Shown here: piece after piece, positions 33,451 to 41,283 of the stretch
How positions within the stretch are numbered: the first letter of the stretch is position 1
Layout: each line of letters starts with the position of its first letter
Assembly: GCA_910584995.1 (NCBI GenBank)
Contig: CAJUDW010000001.1
Coordinates: 179,168-243,167, forward strand
DNA: 64,000 nucleotides
Direction of reading: 5' to 3'
From: an uncultured Oscillibacter sp.
GTDB lineage: Bacteria; Bacillota; Clostridia; Oscillospirales; Oscillospiraceae
The notes under the pieces: model-generated
What the model was told of the DNA's origin: nothing
What the model saw: only the letters and a program-made list of their open reading frames with translations
Databases searched by the model: none
Made by a program: the position numbers and the translations under genes

Positions 33451-34107
33451 ATGTATCGCTATATCTTTTTTGACCTGGACGGCACTCTGACCGACTCCAA
33501 GGCAGGTATTTTGAACTGTGCCCGGTACGCCCTGGAAACCCTGGGCAAGCCCGTTCCGTCTGACGAAACCCTGCTGAAATTCGTAGGCCCGCCTCTCCAG
33601 GAATCCTTCCAAACCTACTGCGGGTTCACCGGGGATCTGCTGCGGGAGGCCATCGACCTGTTCCGGGCCCGGTACGCCCCCCAGGGGCAATATGAAAACC
33701 AGGCCGCGCCCGGCATGGCAGAACTGCTGGCCCGGCTGAAGGAACAGGGATATGTCATGGCGGTGGCGTCCTCCAAAGTGGAGCCCATGTGCGTTTCCAT
33801 CTGCCAGCGTTTCGGCTTTGCGCCGTCCCTGGCAGCAGTGGTGGGCAGCCCGCCTTCCGATGACAGCGACAAGGCCTCTATCCTCCGCGGGGCTATGGGC
33901 CGCCTGGGGCTGACGGGGGCAGATATCCCGCAATGCCTAATGGTGGGAGATCGGAAATACGATGTCTTGGGGGCAAAGGCCCTGGGTATGGACTGCGCAG
34001 GCGTGGAATTCTTCGGCTACGCAGAACCCGGGGAACTGGAGAAGGCCGGAGCCGTGACAGTGGTGCAGACTGTGGAGGCCCTGGAAACATTCATCCTGAC
34101 CCACTGA
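33451..34107 (+). CDS. HAD-family phosphatase (phosphoglycolate phosphatase-like)
   Basis: The 218-residue product has the HAD motif I FFDLDGTLTDS with both nucleophile and acid Asp (residues 8 and 10), an alpha-helical cap (KFVGPPLQESFQ), motif II in VASSK, and motif III/IV in CLMVGDRKYDVLGAKALGMD. This pattern is that of the PpaX/Gph subgroup, which removes phosphate from 2-phosphoglycolate, pyrophosphate or nucleotides. The substrate cannot be told from sequence. The start follows AAGGGGGAG. Upstream (33276-33450) no promoter is clear. Confidence 0.85.
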   Translation: MYRYIFFDLDGTLTDSKAGILNCARYALETLGKPVPSDETLLKFVGPPLQESFQTYCGFTGDLLREAIDLFRARYAPQGQYENQAAPGMAELLARLKEQGYVMAVASSKVEPMCVSICQRFGFAPSLAAVVGSPPSDDSDKASILRGAMGRLGLTGADIPQCLMVGDRKYDVLGAKALGMDCAGVEFFGYAEPGELEKAGAVTVVQTVEALETFILTH

Positions 34108-34135
34108 GATCCGGAAAATCTGCGGACAAAAGGTT

Positions 34136-34161
34136 GAGACAGCCGCATGCGCGGCTGTCTC
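34136..34161. terminator. Terminator between convergent HAD and larC genes
   Basis: GAGACAGCCGC (34136-34146) pairs with GCGGCTGTCTC (34151-34161) around an ATGC loop; the pairing extends to TGAGAC/GTCTCTCA. It can serve both directions, though the U-run is weak on each side. Confidence 0.7.
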
Positions 34162-34171
34162 TCATTCTTAT

Positions 34172-35443
34172 TCAGCCGGGAACCTCTCTGCCTCCTCCGT
34201 CCAGCAGGGCGGCGGCCTCCCGGAGGCTGATATCCCGCGTCCTGGCCAGGGCCGCCAGATCCTCATACTCATATTTTTCCCGGGCCGTTCCAAACCCAGA
34301 GGCAGCCTTTTTCCGGATCGGGCCGTAGGGGGTTTCCAACGTCTCCACGCTCCGGTCCAGCGTCCTCCGGCGCAGGGCCGCCTCTCGGACGCCCAATGTG
34401 GAGGTATGCCGGAACAGCAGGGCATAGATGGCTTCTTTCTCCCGCTCCCGGCAAAGCACCCGGATCAGGGTCCCAGGGCGGGACTTCTTCATGCCGATAG
34501 GCGCGGTGTACACATCCAAAGCGCCTCCCGCAAAGAGCTGTTCCACCGCAAAGCCGATCTCCTCGGCGGTCATATCGTCCACATTGCAGGAGAGTTCCGC
34601 CACCGTATCCTCCATCTCGTCCGTTTCGCCCCAAAAGGCCCGGACACAGTTGGCGGCCTCAAAATCCTTCCTGCCGCAGCCATAGCCAATGGCCTCCGTC
34701 CGCATAGGCGGCATCTGGCAGAAGCGGGCGGCAAAATGCCGCAGCAGCGCCGCGCCTGTAGGGGTACAGAGTTCACCCCGGATATCCCCGCCATAGACGG
34801 GCACACCCTGCAGGATATGGGCCGTGGCCGGCGCAGGCACCGGCAGGATGCCGTGGGCGCACCGTACCTGTCCCGTCCCTAGCCGGACAGGGGAGGCCGC
34901 CACCTCATCCGGGGCCAGACGGCGCATCAGCAGGCAGACCATGGCGATATCAGCCACGGCGTCCAGGGTTCCCACCTCATGGAAGTGGATATCTGTCACA
35001 GGGACGCCGTGGGCATGGCTCTCCGCCTGGGCGATGAGATCATAAACTGCCAGGATGTCTTCCTTTACCGGCTCCGGAACACGAAGGTGATCCCGGACAA
35101 GATGGGTGATGTCCCCCATCCTTCTGTGGTGGTGGGAATGTTCATGATCATGTCCATGATTGTGCTGGTGATTATGGCCGTGGCTATGGTCATGGTCGTG
35201 CTCGTGGCTGTGTCCATAGACATGATCCAGGCTCTCTTCCTCCTCCCCGTCCACAGTGACGGAGACATGGGTGCCCGTAATGCCGCATTTGACGGCCTTC
35301 TCCCGGGTTATCCGGACGCCCGGCAGGCCCAGATCGTTGACCTCCTGCAAGAAAGCCTCCGGATCCGGCAGAAGTTCCAGCAGGGCCGCCGCCAGCATAT
35401 CCCCGGCGGCGCCCATGCCGCAGTCCAGATACAGAATCCTCAT
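34172..35443 (-). CDS. larC: Nickel-insertion protein LarC (single-frame form)
   Basis: LarC places nickel into the sulphur-bearing pincer ligand to finish the nickel-pincer nucleotide cofactor of lactate racemase-type enzymes, using CTP. The 423-residue product opens with LYLDCGMGAAGDMLAAALLEL, has a very His-rich metal-binding stretch (about residues 77-108) and continues through the C-terminal domain (NVDDMTAEEIGFAVEQLFAGGALDVY). In Lactiplantibacillus plantarum the two parts are joined by a programmed frameshift; here they are one uninterrupted frame. The start overlaps the larB stop (ATGA). Last gene of larE-larB-larC. Confidence 0.95.
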   Translation of the reverse strand: MRILYLDCGMGAAGDMLAAALLELLPDPEAFLQEVNDLGLPGVRITREKAVKCGITGTHVSVTVDGEEEESLDHVYGHSHEHDHDHSHGHNHQHNHGHDHEHSHHHRRMGDITHLVRDHLRVPEPVKEDILAVYDLIAQAESHAHGVPVTDIHFHEVGTLDAVADIAMVCLLMRRLAPDEVAASPVRLGTGQVRCAHGILPVPAPATAHILQGVPVYGGDIRGELCTPTGAALLRHFAARFCQMPPMRTEAIGYGCGRKDFEAANCVRAFWGETDEMEDTVAELSCNVDDMTAEEIGFAVEQLFAGGALDVYTAPIGMKKSRPGTLIRVLCREREKEAIYALLFRHTSTLGVREAALRRRTLDRSVETLETPYGPIRKKAASGFGTAREKYEYEDLAALARTRDISLREAAALLDGGGREVPG

Positions 35444-36204
35444 GAATGGTGCTCCTTTCCCGTCATATGGTTGATCTGATTTGCCAGATATCCTGCGCCA
35501 AAGCCGTTGTCAATGTTTACCACGGAAACGCCGCTGGCGCAGGAGTTCAGCATGGACAGCAGGGCCGACAGCCCGCCGAAGGACGCGCCGTAGCCCACGC
35601 TGGTGGGCACTGCGATGACAGGGCAGTCGGCAAGCCCTCCCAGCACGCTGGCAAGGGCCCCCTCCATCCCAGCAATGGCGATGATCACGCTGGCGCTCAT
35701 GATGTCCTCCAGATAGGCCAGCGTCCGATGGAGGCCCGCCACGCCGACGTCATACAGCCGCACCACCCGGCTCCCCAGGATCTGCGCCGTTAAGGCCGCC
35801 TCCTCCGCCACAGGGATATCGCTGGTGCCGCCTGTTGCCACCAGGATGGTGCCCAAGCCGTCCGGCTGTGGGACGCCGCCAAGGATCCCAATCCGGGCAT
35901 CCCCGTGGTACTCCATAGGGTGTACCCGGCCCACAGCGGCGGCAGACTCCGGGGAGAGGCGGGTAATCAAAATCCGTTCCTGCCCGTTCCCCTTCATGAC
36001 ACTGGCAATGCCGCAGATCTGTTCCGGGGTCTTTCCCGCACCGTAGATGACCTCTGCCGCCCCTTGGCGGATCTCCCGGTGGAGGTCAATCTTGGCGTAG
36101 CCCACATCCTCGAAGGGCTTGGTTTTCAGCCGAAGCAGAGCCTCGTCCACAGAAATGCCGCCGGAGCGCACCTCCTCCAGCAGGCGTCTGATTTCACTGT
36201 TCAT
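35440..36204 (-). CDS. larB: Pyridinium-3,5-biscarboxylic acid mononucleotide synthase LarB
   Basis: LarB carboxylates the pyridine ring of nicotinic acid adenine dinucleotide and removes AMP, the first step of nickel-pincer cofactor synthesis. The 254-residue product has a short N-terminal domain and a PurE-like core with ATGGTSDIPVAEEAALTAQ, LYDVGVAGLHRTLAYLEDI and VIIAIAGMEGALASVLGGL, and closes with VPTSVGYGASFGG and NIDNGFGAGYLAN. It overlaps larE by 11 bp and larC by four. Confidence 0.95.
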   Translation of the reverse strand: MNSEIRRLLEEVRSGGISVDEALLRLKTKPFEDVGYAKIDLHREIRQGAAEVIYGAGKTPEQICGIASVMKGNGQERILITRLSPESAAAVGRVHPMEYHGDARIGILGGVPQPDGLGTILVATGGTSDIPVAEEAALTAQILGSRVVRLYDVGVAGLHRTLAYLEDIMSASVIIAIAGMEGALASVLGGLADCPVIAVPTSVGYGASFGGLSALLSMLNSCASGVSVVNIDNGFGAGYLANQINHMTGKEHHS

Positions 36205-36946
36205 CCCGCGCCTCCAAATCCAGCAGCACCCCGCCGTAGCGCCGCCTGAGTTCCCTGAAAATTTCCTCCCGCATGGCCAGAAGCAGTGGGAACTGCCCTA
36301 CAGGCAGTTGGATCCTGGCGCAGTCCGCCAGCAGCCGTACCCGGAAATCGGAAAAGCCAAGGGCGCGGAGGTAGTCCTCCGCCTCTTCCGTTTTCCGGAG
36401 TTTTTCCGCCGTAATAGCCTCCCCGGCGGGAATCCGGGTGGCGAGGCAGGCGTAGGCAGGCTTGTCCCAGGTAAAGAGGCCCGCCTCTCTGGAGAGGCGG
36501 CGGATTTCCGCCTTTTCCAGCCCGCACTCCCGCAGGGGGGATCGGACGGAAAGTTCCCGCAGCGCCCGCATACCGGGGCGATCCCCCGCGCTGTCGGAGG
36601 CGTTGGTGCCGTCTATGAGAAGGGAAAAGCCGTCCGCCTCTGCCGCCGCCGAAATGGCAGAAAACAGGGCGTGTTTGCAGTGGTAGCAGCGATCCGGCGG
36701 GTTCCCCGCCGCCTCCGGCAGGGCCAGCACATCCACTGCCAGAACCCGCATGTCCGCCCCCAACCCTTTAGCCAGGCGGCGGGCGTCCGCCAGTTCAAAA
36801 GCAGGCTGGAAGGGGGACTGCACATAATACGCCCGCACCCTCCGGCCATACTGCACCGCCGCCCACAGGAGATAGGCAGAGTCCGCACCGCCGGAGAAGG
36901 CCAGCGCCGCCTCCGGATGGGCCGCAAAAAATTCCTGTAATGTCAT
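36194..36946 (-). CDS. larE: Pyridinium-3,5-bisthiocarboxylic acid mononucleotide synthase LarE
   Basis: LarE swaps the two carboxylate oxygens of the LarB product for sulphur. The start at MTLQEFFAAH (nine bases after GGAG) gives 250 residues. An in-frame longer start would lie inside the promoter and is rejected. The PP-loop is SGGADS (18-23). Cysteines at 87 and 90 (RCYHCK) and at 167 (YACLAT) form a three-Cys set. As I recall, L. plantarum LarE has one sacrificial Cys at the last site, while three-Cys forms such as that of Thermotoga carry a [4Fe-4S] cluster. This protein should therefore be the catalytic, cluster-bearing type. Confidence 0.92.
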   Translation of the reverse strand: MTLQEFFAAHPEAALAFSGGADSAYLLWAAVQYGRRVRAYYVQSPFQPAFELADARRLAKGLGADMRVLAVDVLALPEAAGNPPDRCYHCKHALFSAISAAAEADGFSLLIDGTNASDSAGDRPGMRALRELSVRSPLRECGLEKAEIRRLSREAGLFTWDKPAYACLATRIPAGEAITAEKLRKTEEAEDYLRALGFSDFRVRLLADCARIQLPVGQFPLLLAMREEIFRELRRRYGGVLLDLEARDEQ

Positions 36947-36989
36947 ACCGTCCCGCTCCTTTTTCCCCTGTCCTAAGAGAATTGTTTTT

Positions 36990-37018
36990 ATTTTATCACG
37001 CCAGTGCCTCTGCATCAA
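36990..37018 (-). promoter_or_regulatory. Promoter of the lar operon
   Basis: TTGATG (37013-37018) and TAAAAT (36990-36995) are 17 bp apart, 44 bp before the larE ATG. This position shows that translation cannot begin at the more distant in-frame start. Confidence 0.65.
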
Positions 37019-37170
37019 GTCATGGGGGCAACTTTACCAGGTTCAGGCCCGTTCCAGGCTTCCGCAAGGTTTCCCTGTACACAATCCGTGCGGAATTGCC
37101 GCGCCCCGTTGGTAGCGTTTCCTGAAAAAACACGGTATAATCAGGATAAATCAAACAAGGAGGACACGAG

Positions 37171-37626
37171 ATGCATTTAGGCAGCCGCTTGTTCAACGCC
37201 AGAAAAAGCAAAGGCCTCTCCCAGGAGGTGGTAGCGGAAAAGCTGGGCGTCAGCAGGCAGACAATCTCCAAATGGGAGACAGGCGAAACCCTGCCGGATA
37301 TCCGGCAGGCCAAGAGGCTGGCAGTCCTGTACGGCCAGTCCCTGGACGAACTGATCGAATTCGACCTTGACGTGCAGGAGATCCAGGAAGTCATTGACAA
37401 GACCACCGACGAGCTCTCCAACCGCATCGACTGGACGAAAATGTGGAGCAAAAAGTACCCAATTCTTTCCAGATATCAAAGCGAAGTGGATATCCCCCTC
37501 TATGCCGGGGAACTCTGCCGCCTGCTGAGCGATCTGGAAAAGCGGTATGGCTACAATGATCTGGACGCCTTTCTGGTCCTCAAGGACATCCTGGCTACCG
37601 TCTGGAAAAACCGGAAAAGGGCCTGA
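37171..37626 (+). CDS. XRE-family transcriptional regulator
   Basis: The 151-residue product has an N-terminal helix-turn-helix (about residues 5-60: LFNARKSKGLSQEVVAEKLGVSRQTISKWETGETLPD) like those of the Cro/C1 family. A C-terminal helical region of about 90 residues, ending RYGYNDLDAFLVLKDIL, does not match a named domain. AAGGAGG precedes the ATG and a TATAAT lies at 37136-37141, although its -35 partner is weak. It stands alone between the divergent lar operon and the convergent che operon. Target genes unknown. Confidence 0.85.
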   Translation: MHLGSRLFNARKSKGLSQEVVAEKLGVSRQTISKWETGETLPDIRQAKRLAVLYGQSLDELIEFDLDVQEIQEVIDKTTDELSNRIDWTKMWSKKYPILSRYQSEVDIPLYAGELCRLLSDLEKRYGYNDLDAFLVLKDILATVWKNRKRA

Positions 37627-37663
37627 GATTGCAGTTTGCAGTCCCCGCAGGGCGAAAAAAGGG

Positions 37664-37700
37664 AAAAAGCGTGGCTCCGAAAACGGAGCCGCGCTTTTTT
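37664..37700. terminator. Bidirectional terminator between the XRE gene and cheR
   Basis: AAAAAGCG-GGCTCCG pairs with CGGAGCC-CGCTTTTTT around an AAAA loop. A T-run on each strand fits termination of both convergent units. Confidence 0.9.
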
Positions 37701-37740
37701 GCCGCTGTAAATGTTTACTGCCTCTCCGCCGGAAAATCCC

Positions 37741-38580
37741 TCATTTCTGGAAAGTGGCGGTGGCCAGGCGCCTGTAGGGCGCGTTGGGGCTGAGGTTTTC
37801 CGAATAGCTGATCAGCAGATAGCCGCCGGGGACGGTGTAGTCATAGAACCGCCGGACCAGGGCATCCTTGGTGGGCTGATCAAAGTAGATCATCACATTC
37901 CGGCAGAAAATTACATCGAATTTCCGGCGGAAGTTAATGGGATCCATCAGGTTGAATGTCTGGAAAATCACATTTTCCTTCACGGCGGGGGCAACCGTAT
38001 GGGTGCCGTCCCGGTTATCCACGAAATATTTCCGCTTCCACTCCGGCGGGATGGTCTCCGGCAGGGTGTACACGCCCTTTTTCGCGGAGGCCAGCGCCTG
38101 GGCGGAAATGTCCGTGGCCAGAATCCGGGTGTCCCAATCCTTGGCCTGGGGGCCCAGATAGTCGAAGAGGAACATGCTGATATTATAGGGCTCCTCCCCG
38201 CTGGAGCACCCGGCGCTCCAGATGGCCAGCGTCTTGTCCCGCTGGTGGCGGCGGACAATCTCCGGAATAATCTTCTGGCAGAAGAGATCCAGATGCTCCT
38301 TCTCCCGCATGAAGAACGTATAGTTGGTGGTAAGTTTATTCAGCACCAGGGTGATTTCGTCGTTTTCCTTTTTGTCCAGCACATGGTTCACGAACGCGGC
38401 GAAGTCCTTGTAACCCCGCTGGCGGATGGCCGGGGAAAGCCGGCCGGTAATCAGTTGCTTCTTCTGGGTCAGGTCAATGCCGTAGGTGGACTGGATGAAG
38501 GTTACCAGGCGTTTGAAGTCCGCGTCGTTAATTGTCATGGGAGTGAAGGCGCTCCCCACCTTCTGTTTCTCGTTACTCAT
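37741..38580 (-). CDS. cheR: Chemoreceptor methyltransferase CheR
   Basis: CheR methylates glutamates of chemoreceptors from S-adenosylmethionine to adapt the signal. The 279-residue product has the CheR N-terminal helical domain with NYTFFMRE, the SAM motif WSAGCSSGEEPYNISM, and the acid plus FDVIFCRNVMIYF motif. No CheB demethylase is in this cluster. It overlaps the cheW end by 8 bp and is last in cheA-cheW-cheR. Confidence 0.95.
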   Translation of the reverse strand: MSNEKQKVGSAFTPMTINDADFKRLVTFIQSTYGIDLTQKKQLITGRLSPAIRQRGYKDFAAFVNHVLDKKENDEITLVLNKLTTNYTFFMREKEHLDLFCQKIIPEIVRRHQRDKTLAIWSAGCSSGEEPYNISMFLFDYLGPQAKDWDTRILATDISAQALASAKKGVYTLPETIPPEWKRKYFVDNRDGTHTVAPAVKENVIFQTFNLMDPINFRRKFDVIFCRNVMIYFDQPTKDALVRRFYDYTVPGGYLLISYSENLSPNAPYRRLATATFQK

Positions 38581-39061
38581 GCGGCATCAGCTGTTCACAA
38601 TCCAGCACCATCATCGTACCCGCACCGTCGGGAAGGGTGCACATGCCGGATACCAGCTTCTGTGCATTCCGGGCGGGGATGGGCATAATCTCCGCATTGG
38701 GGATATCGATCATCAACTCCACGCTGTCCACCAGGATTCCCAACTGCATATTGTTGTAATTCAACACGATCAACAGGCTGTCGCCCTCCTTGGAGGGCTT
38801 GCCCAGCCGAAGGCGGATGTCCAGGATCGGGATGATCTGGCCCCGCATGTTGTAGATGCCCAGGATATAATCCGGCATCATCGGCAGATAGGTCACCGTG
38901 TGGTTATTCAGGATTTCTACTACATAGTCGGCATCTACACCCAGCTTCAGATCCCCAATCACGAAGATCAGGTAATTCCGGCTCTCGATAACAGGTTCTT
39001 CCGGCCGGGGCAGAATGTCATCTTCCCTCTGGAACAGGACGTCTTCTTGCACTGCGCTCAT
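38573..39061 (-). CDS. cheW: Chemotaxis coupling protein CheW
   Basis: CheW joins receptors to CheA in the signalling array. The 162-residue product is a single CheW domain with YLIFVIGDLKLGVDADYVVEIL, MMPDYILGIYNMRGQIIPILDIRLRLG and a C-terminal half ending VSGMCTLPDGAGTMMVLDCEQLM. It lies 24 bp after cheA and overlaps cheR. Confidence 0.95.
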   Translation of the reverse strand: MSAVQEDVLFQREDDILPRPEEPVIESRNYLIFVIGDLKLGVDADYVVEILNNHTVTYLPMMPDYILGIYNMRGQIIPILDIRLRLGKPSKEGDSLLIVLNYNNMQLGILVDSVELMIDIPNAEIMPIPARNAQKLVSGMCTLPDGAGTMMVLDCEQLMPHE

Positions 39062-39085
39062 ATGTCGTTCCCTCCGTTCTCTGGA

Positions 39086-41176
39086 TTATGCGCCGTGGGC
39101 GGCGGCATAGAGGCTGCCCGCGTCCAAAATGATGCTGATGTTGCCGTCTCCCAGGATACTGCACCCGGCAATGCCGTAGTTCTTGATATCCATGTTGTTC
39201 ACATAGGAGGGCAGCGGCTTTACCACGATCTGCTGCTCGCCTAAAAGTTCATCGACAAAAAGGCCGTAGGAGCAGTCGCCGGACTCCAGCCACATCAAAA
39301 TGCCCTCGCCGATATTGTCCACGCCGCCGGGCAGGCTGTAGAAATCCCGGGCCCGAATGATGGGATAGTAGCCGTCCATGATCTTGACCATCTCGCCGTT
39401 CACAGAGTCATGGAGGATATCCTGCTCGGTGATCTTCAGGCTGGAGCGGATGTTGTTGATGGGAATGGTGAAGATGGAATCCCCCACGGAGACCTCCATG
39501 CCGTCCATAATGGCCATGGTCAGGGGGATGCGCATGGTGGTGGTCATGCCCTTGCCCTGCTCGCTGGTGATGGTGACGGTGCCGCCCAGGCTCTCCACGC
39601 CGCTCTTCACCACGTCCATGCCAACGCCCCGGCCGGAGAACTCCGTCACCTCGGTGTTGGTGGAAAATCCGGGCATCATCAGGAAATTCAGGATTTCCTT
39701 GTGGGAATACTGCACATCCGGGGAGGCGATGCCGTTTTTAATGGCCTTGCGGAGGACAGCCTCGTCGTTGACGCCCTGGCCGTCGTCCTGGATAGTGATG
39801 ATGACCTCGCTGCCGGTGTCCTTGGCGGAGAGGATAATTTCGCCGGTGGGGTTCTTGCCTGCGGCCACCCGGTCATCGGCGCTGTCCTCAATGCCGTGGT
39901 CCATGGAGTTGCGGACCATGTGCATGATGGGATCGGAGATGCTGTCCACAATGGTCTTGTCTACTTCCGTATTCTCACCCACCAGGGTCAGCTTCGCCTG
40001 CTTGTTAAGTTTCTTGCACATATCCCGGACAATCCGGGTCATCTTCTGGAAGGTGTTGGACACCGGGACCATCCGCAGGGACATGGACACATCCTGCAAT
40101 TCGTCCGTCAGCTTGCGCAGTTCCCGGGCGGACTTGGAGAAGGCCTCCAGATGCAGATCCTTCAGATCAGGGGAACCGGTGACCATGGCCTCGGTGATGA
40201 CGATCTCGCCTACCAGGGCGGAGAGCTGATCCAGCTTGCTGAGGTTCACGCTGATCAGGCTTTCCTTCTGGTGCTGCTGCATCCCCTGGGCGCTCTGGGC
40301 CGCCGGGGCGGCAGGCGCGGCAGGTGTCTTAGCGGCAGGCGCCGGCGCAGCGGCCGACGGCGCGGGGGGCTCCGCCTCTGCCGGAGGAGCGGGCACATAG
40401 TCGTGGGGCTGATAGGAGTGGACGGAGCCGGTGGTAAGGACGGTGGGGATAATCTTTTCCCGGGTCTCCGCGTCTTTGAACATCAGCAAAAAGCCGTTGT
40501 CAATTACGTACTCGGAGGTGGAGGCGTCGGTCTCCACGTTGGCGGGCTCGTAGAGGAAGTCTGCCGGAGAACAGAATTCCTGCACGGCAGTTACCAGCAT
40601 AAAGCACCGCAGGTTCTCCATGCCGCAGCCGTCGTCAAAAAACACCCGCAGTTCATAGGGGAATTCGGCATTGCCGCCGCCTGTTCCGCCGGAAGGCGCG
40701 GCGGCCTTGGGTGCGGCAGGCTGGGGGGCAGGCGCCGCCGCAGGGGCGGGCTCCTCTTCCTGGGGCTCTTCTCCTTTAATTTTAGCGATCAAACTATTAA
40801 TATTTATAAGGAAACTGTCGATATCCTGATCGAGCGGCTGTTCCGCTTCCACCTTTTCCATCTCAGCCCGGTAATAATCGATGGAGTGGAACATCAAATC
40901 GAACAGGGCGGGACGGTCCTTTTCCGGCACAACCTCCATAGTCCCCTCCCGAATCAGGAAGAACATGTCCTCGATTCTGTGGGCTACATTGGCCAGGCTG
41001 TCGAACTCCATCATGGCGGAAGAGCCTTTGATGGTATGCATAATCCGAAAAATCTCGTTCACGTTGTCCTGAGAGAAGGTATTCCCCTTTTCCGCGTCCA
41101 AAACGATATTTTCCAGCTGCTCAAGCAGCGAGTTGGTCTCGTAAATATACATATCCAGGATATCGTTACTGCTCAT
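39086..41176 (-). CDS. cheA: Chemotaxis histidine kinase CheA
   Basis: CheA phosphorylates itself in response to chemoreceptors and passes phosphate to CheY. The 696-residue product has an HPt domain with IMHTIKGSSAMMEF (His47), an Ala/Pro linker, a CheY-binding P2-type domain (about 175-280), a second Ala/Pro linker, and the dimerisation helix LSKLDQLSALVGEIVI. An ATPase domain follows with N-box MHMVRNSMDHGIE and GRGVGMDVVK, then a CheW-like regulatory domain. It is divergent from the gene at 41284 with 107 bp between them. No cheY, cheB or cheD is next to it. Confidence 0.96.
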   Translation of the reverse strand: MSSNDILDMYIYETNSLLEQLENIVLDAEKGNTFSQDNVNEIFRIMHTIKGSSAMMEFDSLANVAHRIEDMFFLIREGTMEVVPEKDRPALFDLMFHSIDYYRAEMEKVEAEQPLDQDIDSFLININSLIAKIKGEEPQEEEPAPAAAPAPQPAAPKAAAPSGGTGGGNAEFPYELRVFFDDGCGMENLRCFMLVTAVQEFCSPADFLYEPANVETDASTSEYVIDNGFLLMFKDAETREKIIPTVLTTGSVHSYQPHDYVPAPPAEAEPPAPSAAAPAPAAKTPAAPAAPAAQSAQGMQQHQKESLISVNLSKLDQLSALVGEIVITEAMVTGSPDLKDLHLEAFSKSARELRKLTDELQDVSMSLRMVPVSNTFQKMTRIVRDMCKKLNKQAKLTLVGENTEVDKTIVDSISDPIMHMVRNSMDHGIEDSADDRVAAGKNPTGEIILSAKDTGSEVIITIQDDGQGVNDEAVLRKAIKNGIASPDVQYSHKEILNFLMMPGFSTNTEVTEFSGRGVGMDVVKSGVESLGGTVTITSEQGKGMTTTMRIPLTMAIMDGMEVSVGDSIFTIPINNIRSSLKITEQDILHDSVNGEMVKIMDGYYPIIRARDFYSLPGGVDNIGEGILMWLESGDCSYGLFVDELLGEQQIVVKPLPSYVNNMDIKNYGIAGCSILGDGNISIILDAGSLYAAAHGA

Positions 41177-41283
41177 GAAGACACCACCTCATTAGTCTTT
41201 TTCATTACTATCGACCCATTGCGATAAAAAAATAAGTGTCTCCATCAAGTTTTCTATAAAGTTTTTTCTGCGAGGTGTTCCCC

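Noticed and set aside
41177..41283. Flagellar-type sigma (sigma-D) promoter between cheA and the FliK-like gene
   Set aside because: A GTCGATAG-like -10 is present on the minus strand, but no TAAA box lies at the right distance.
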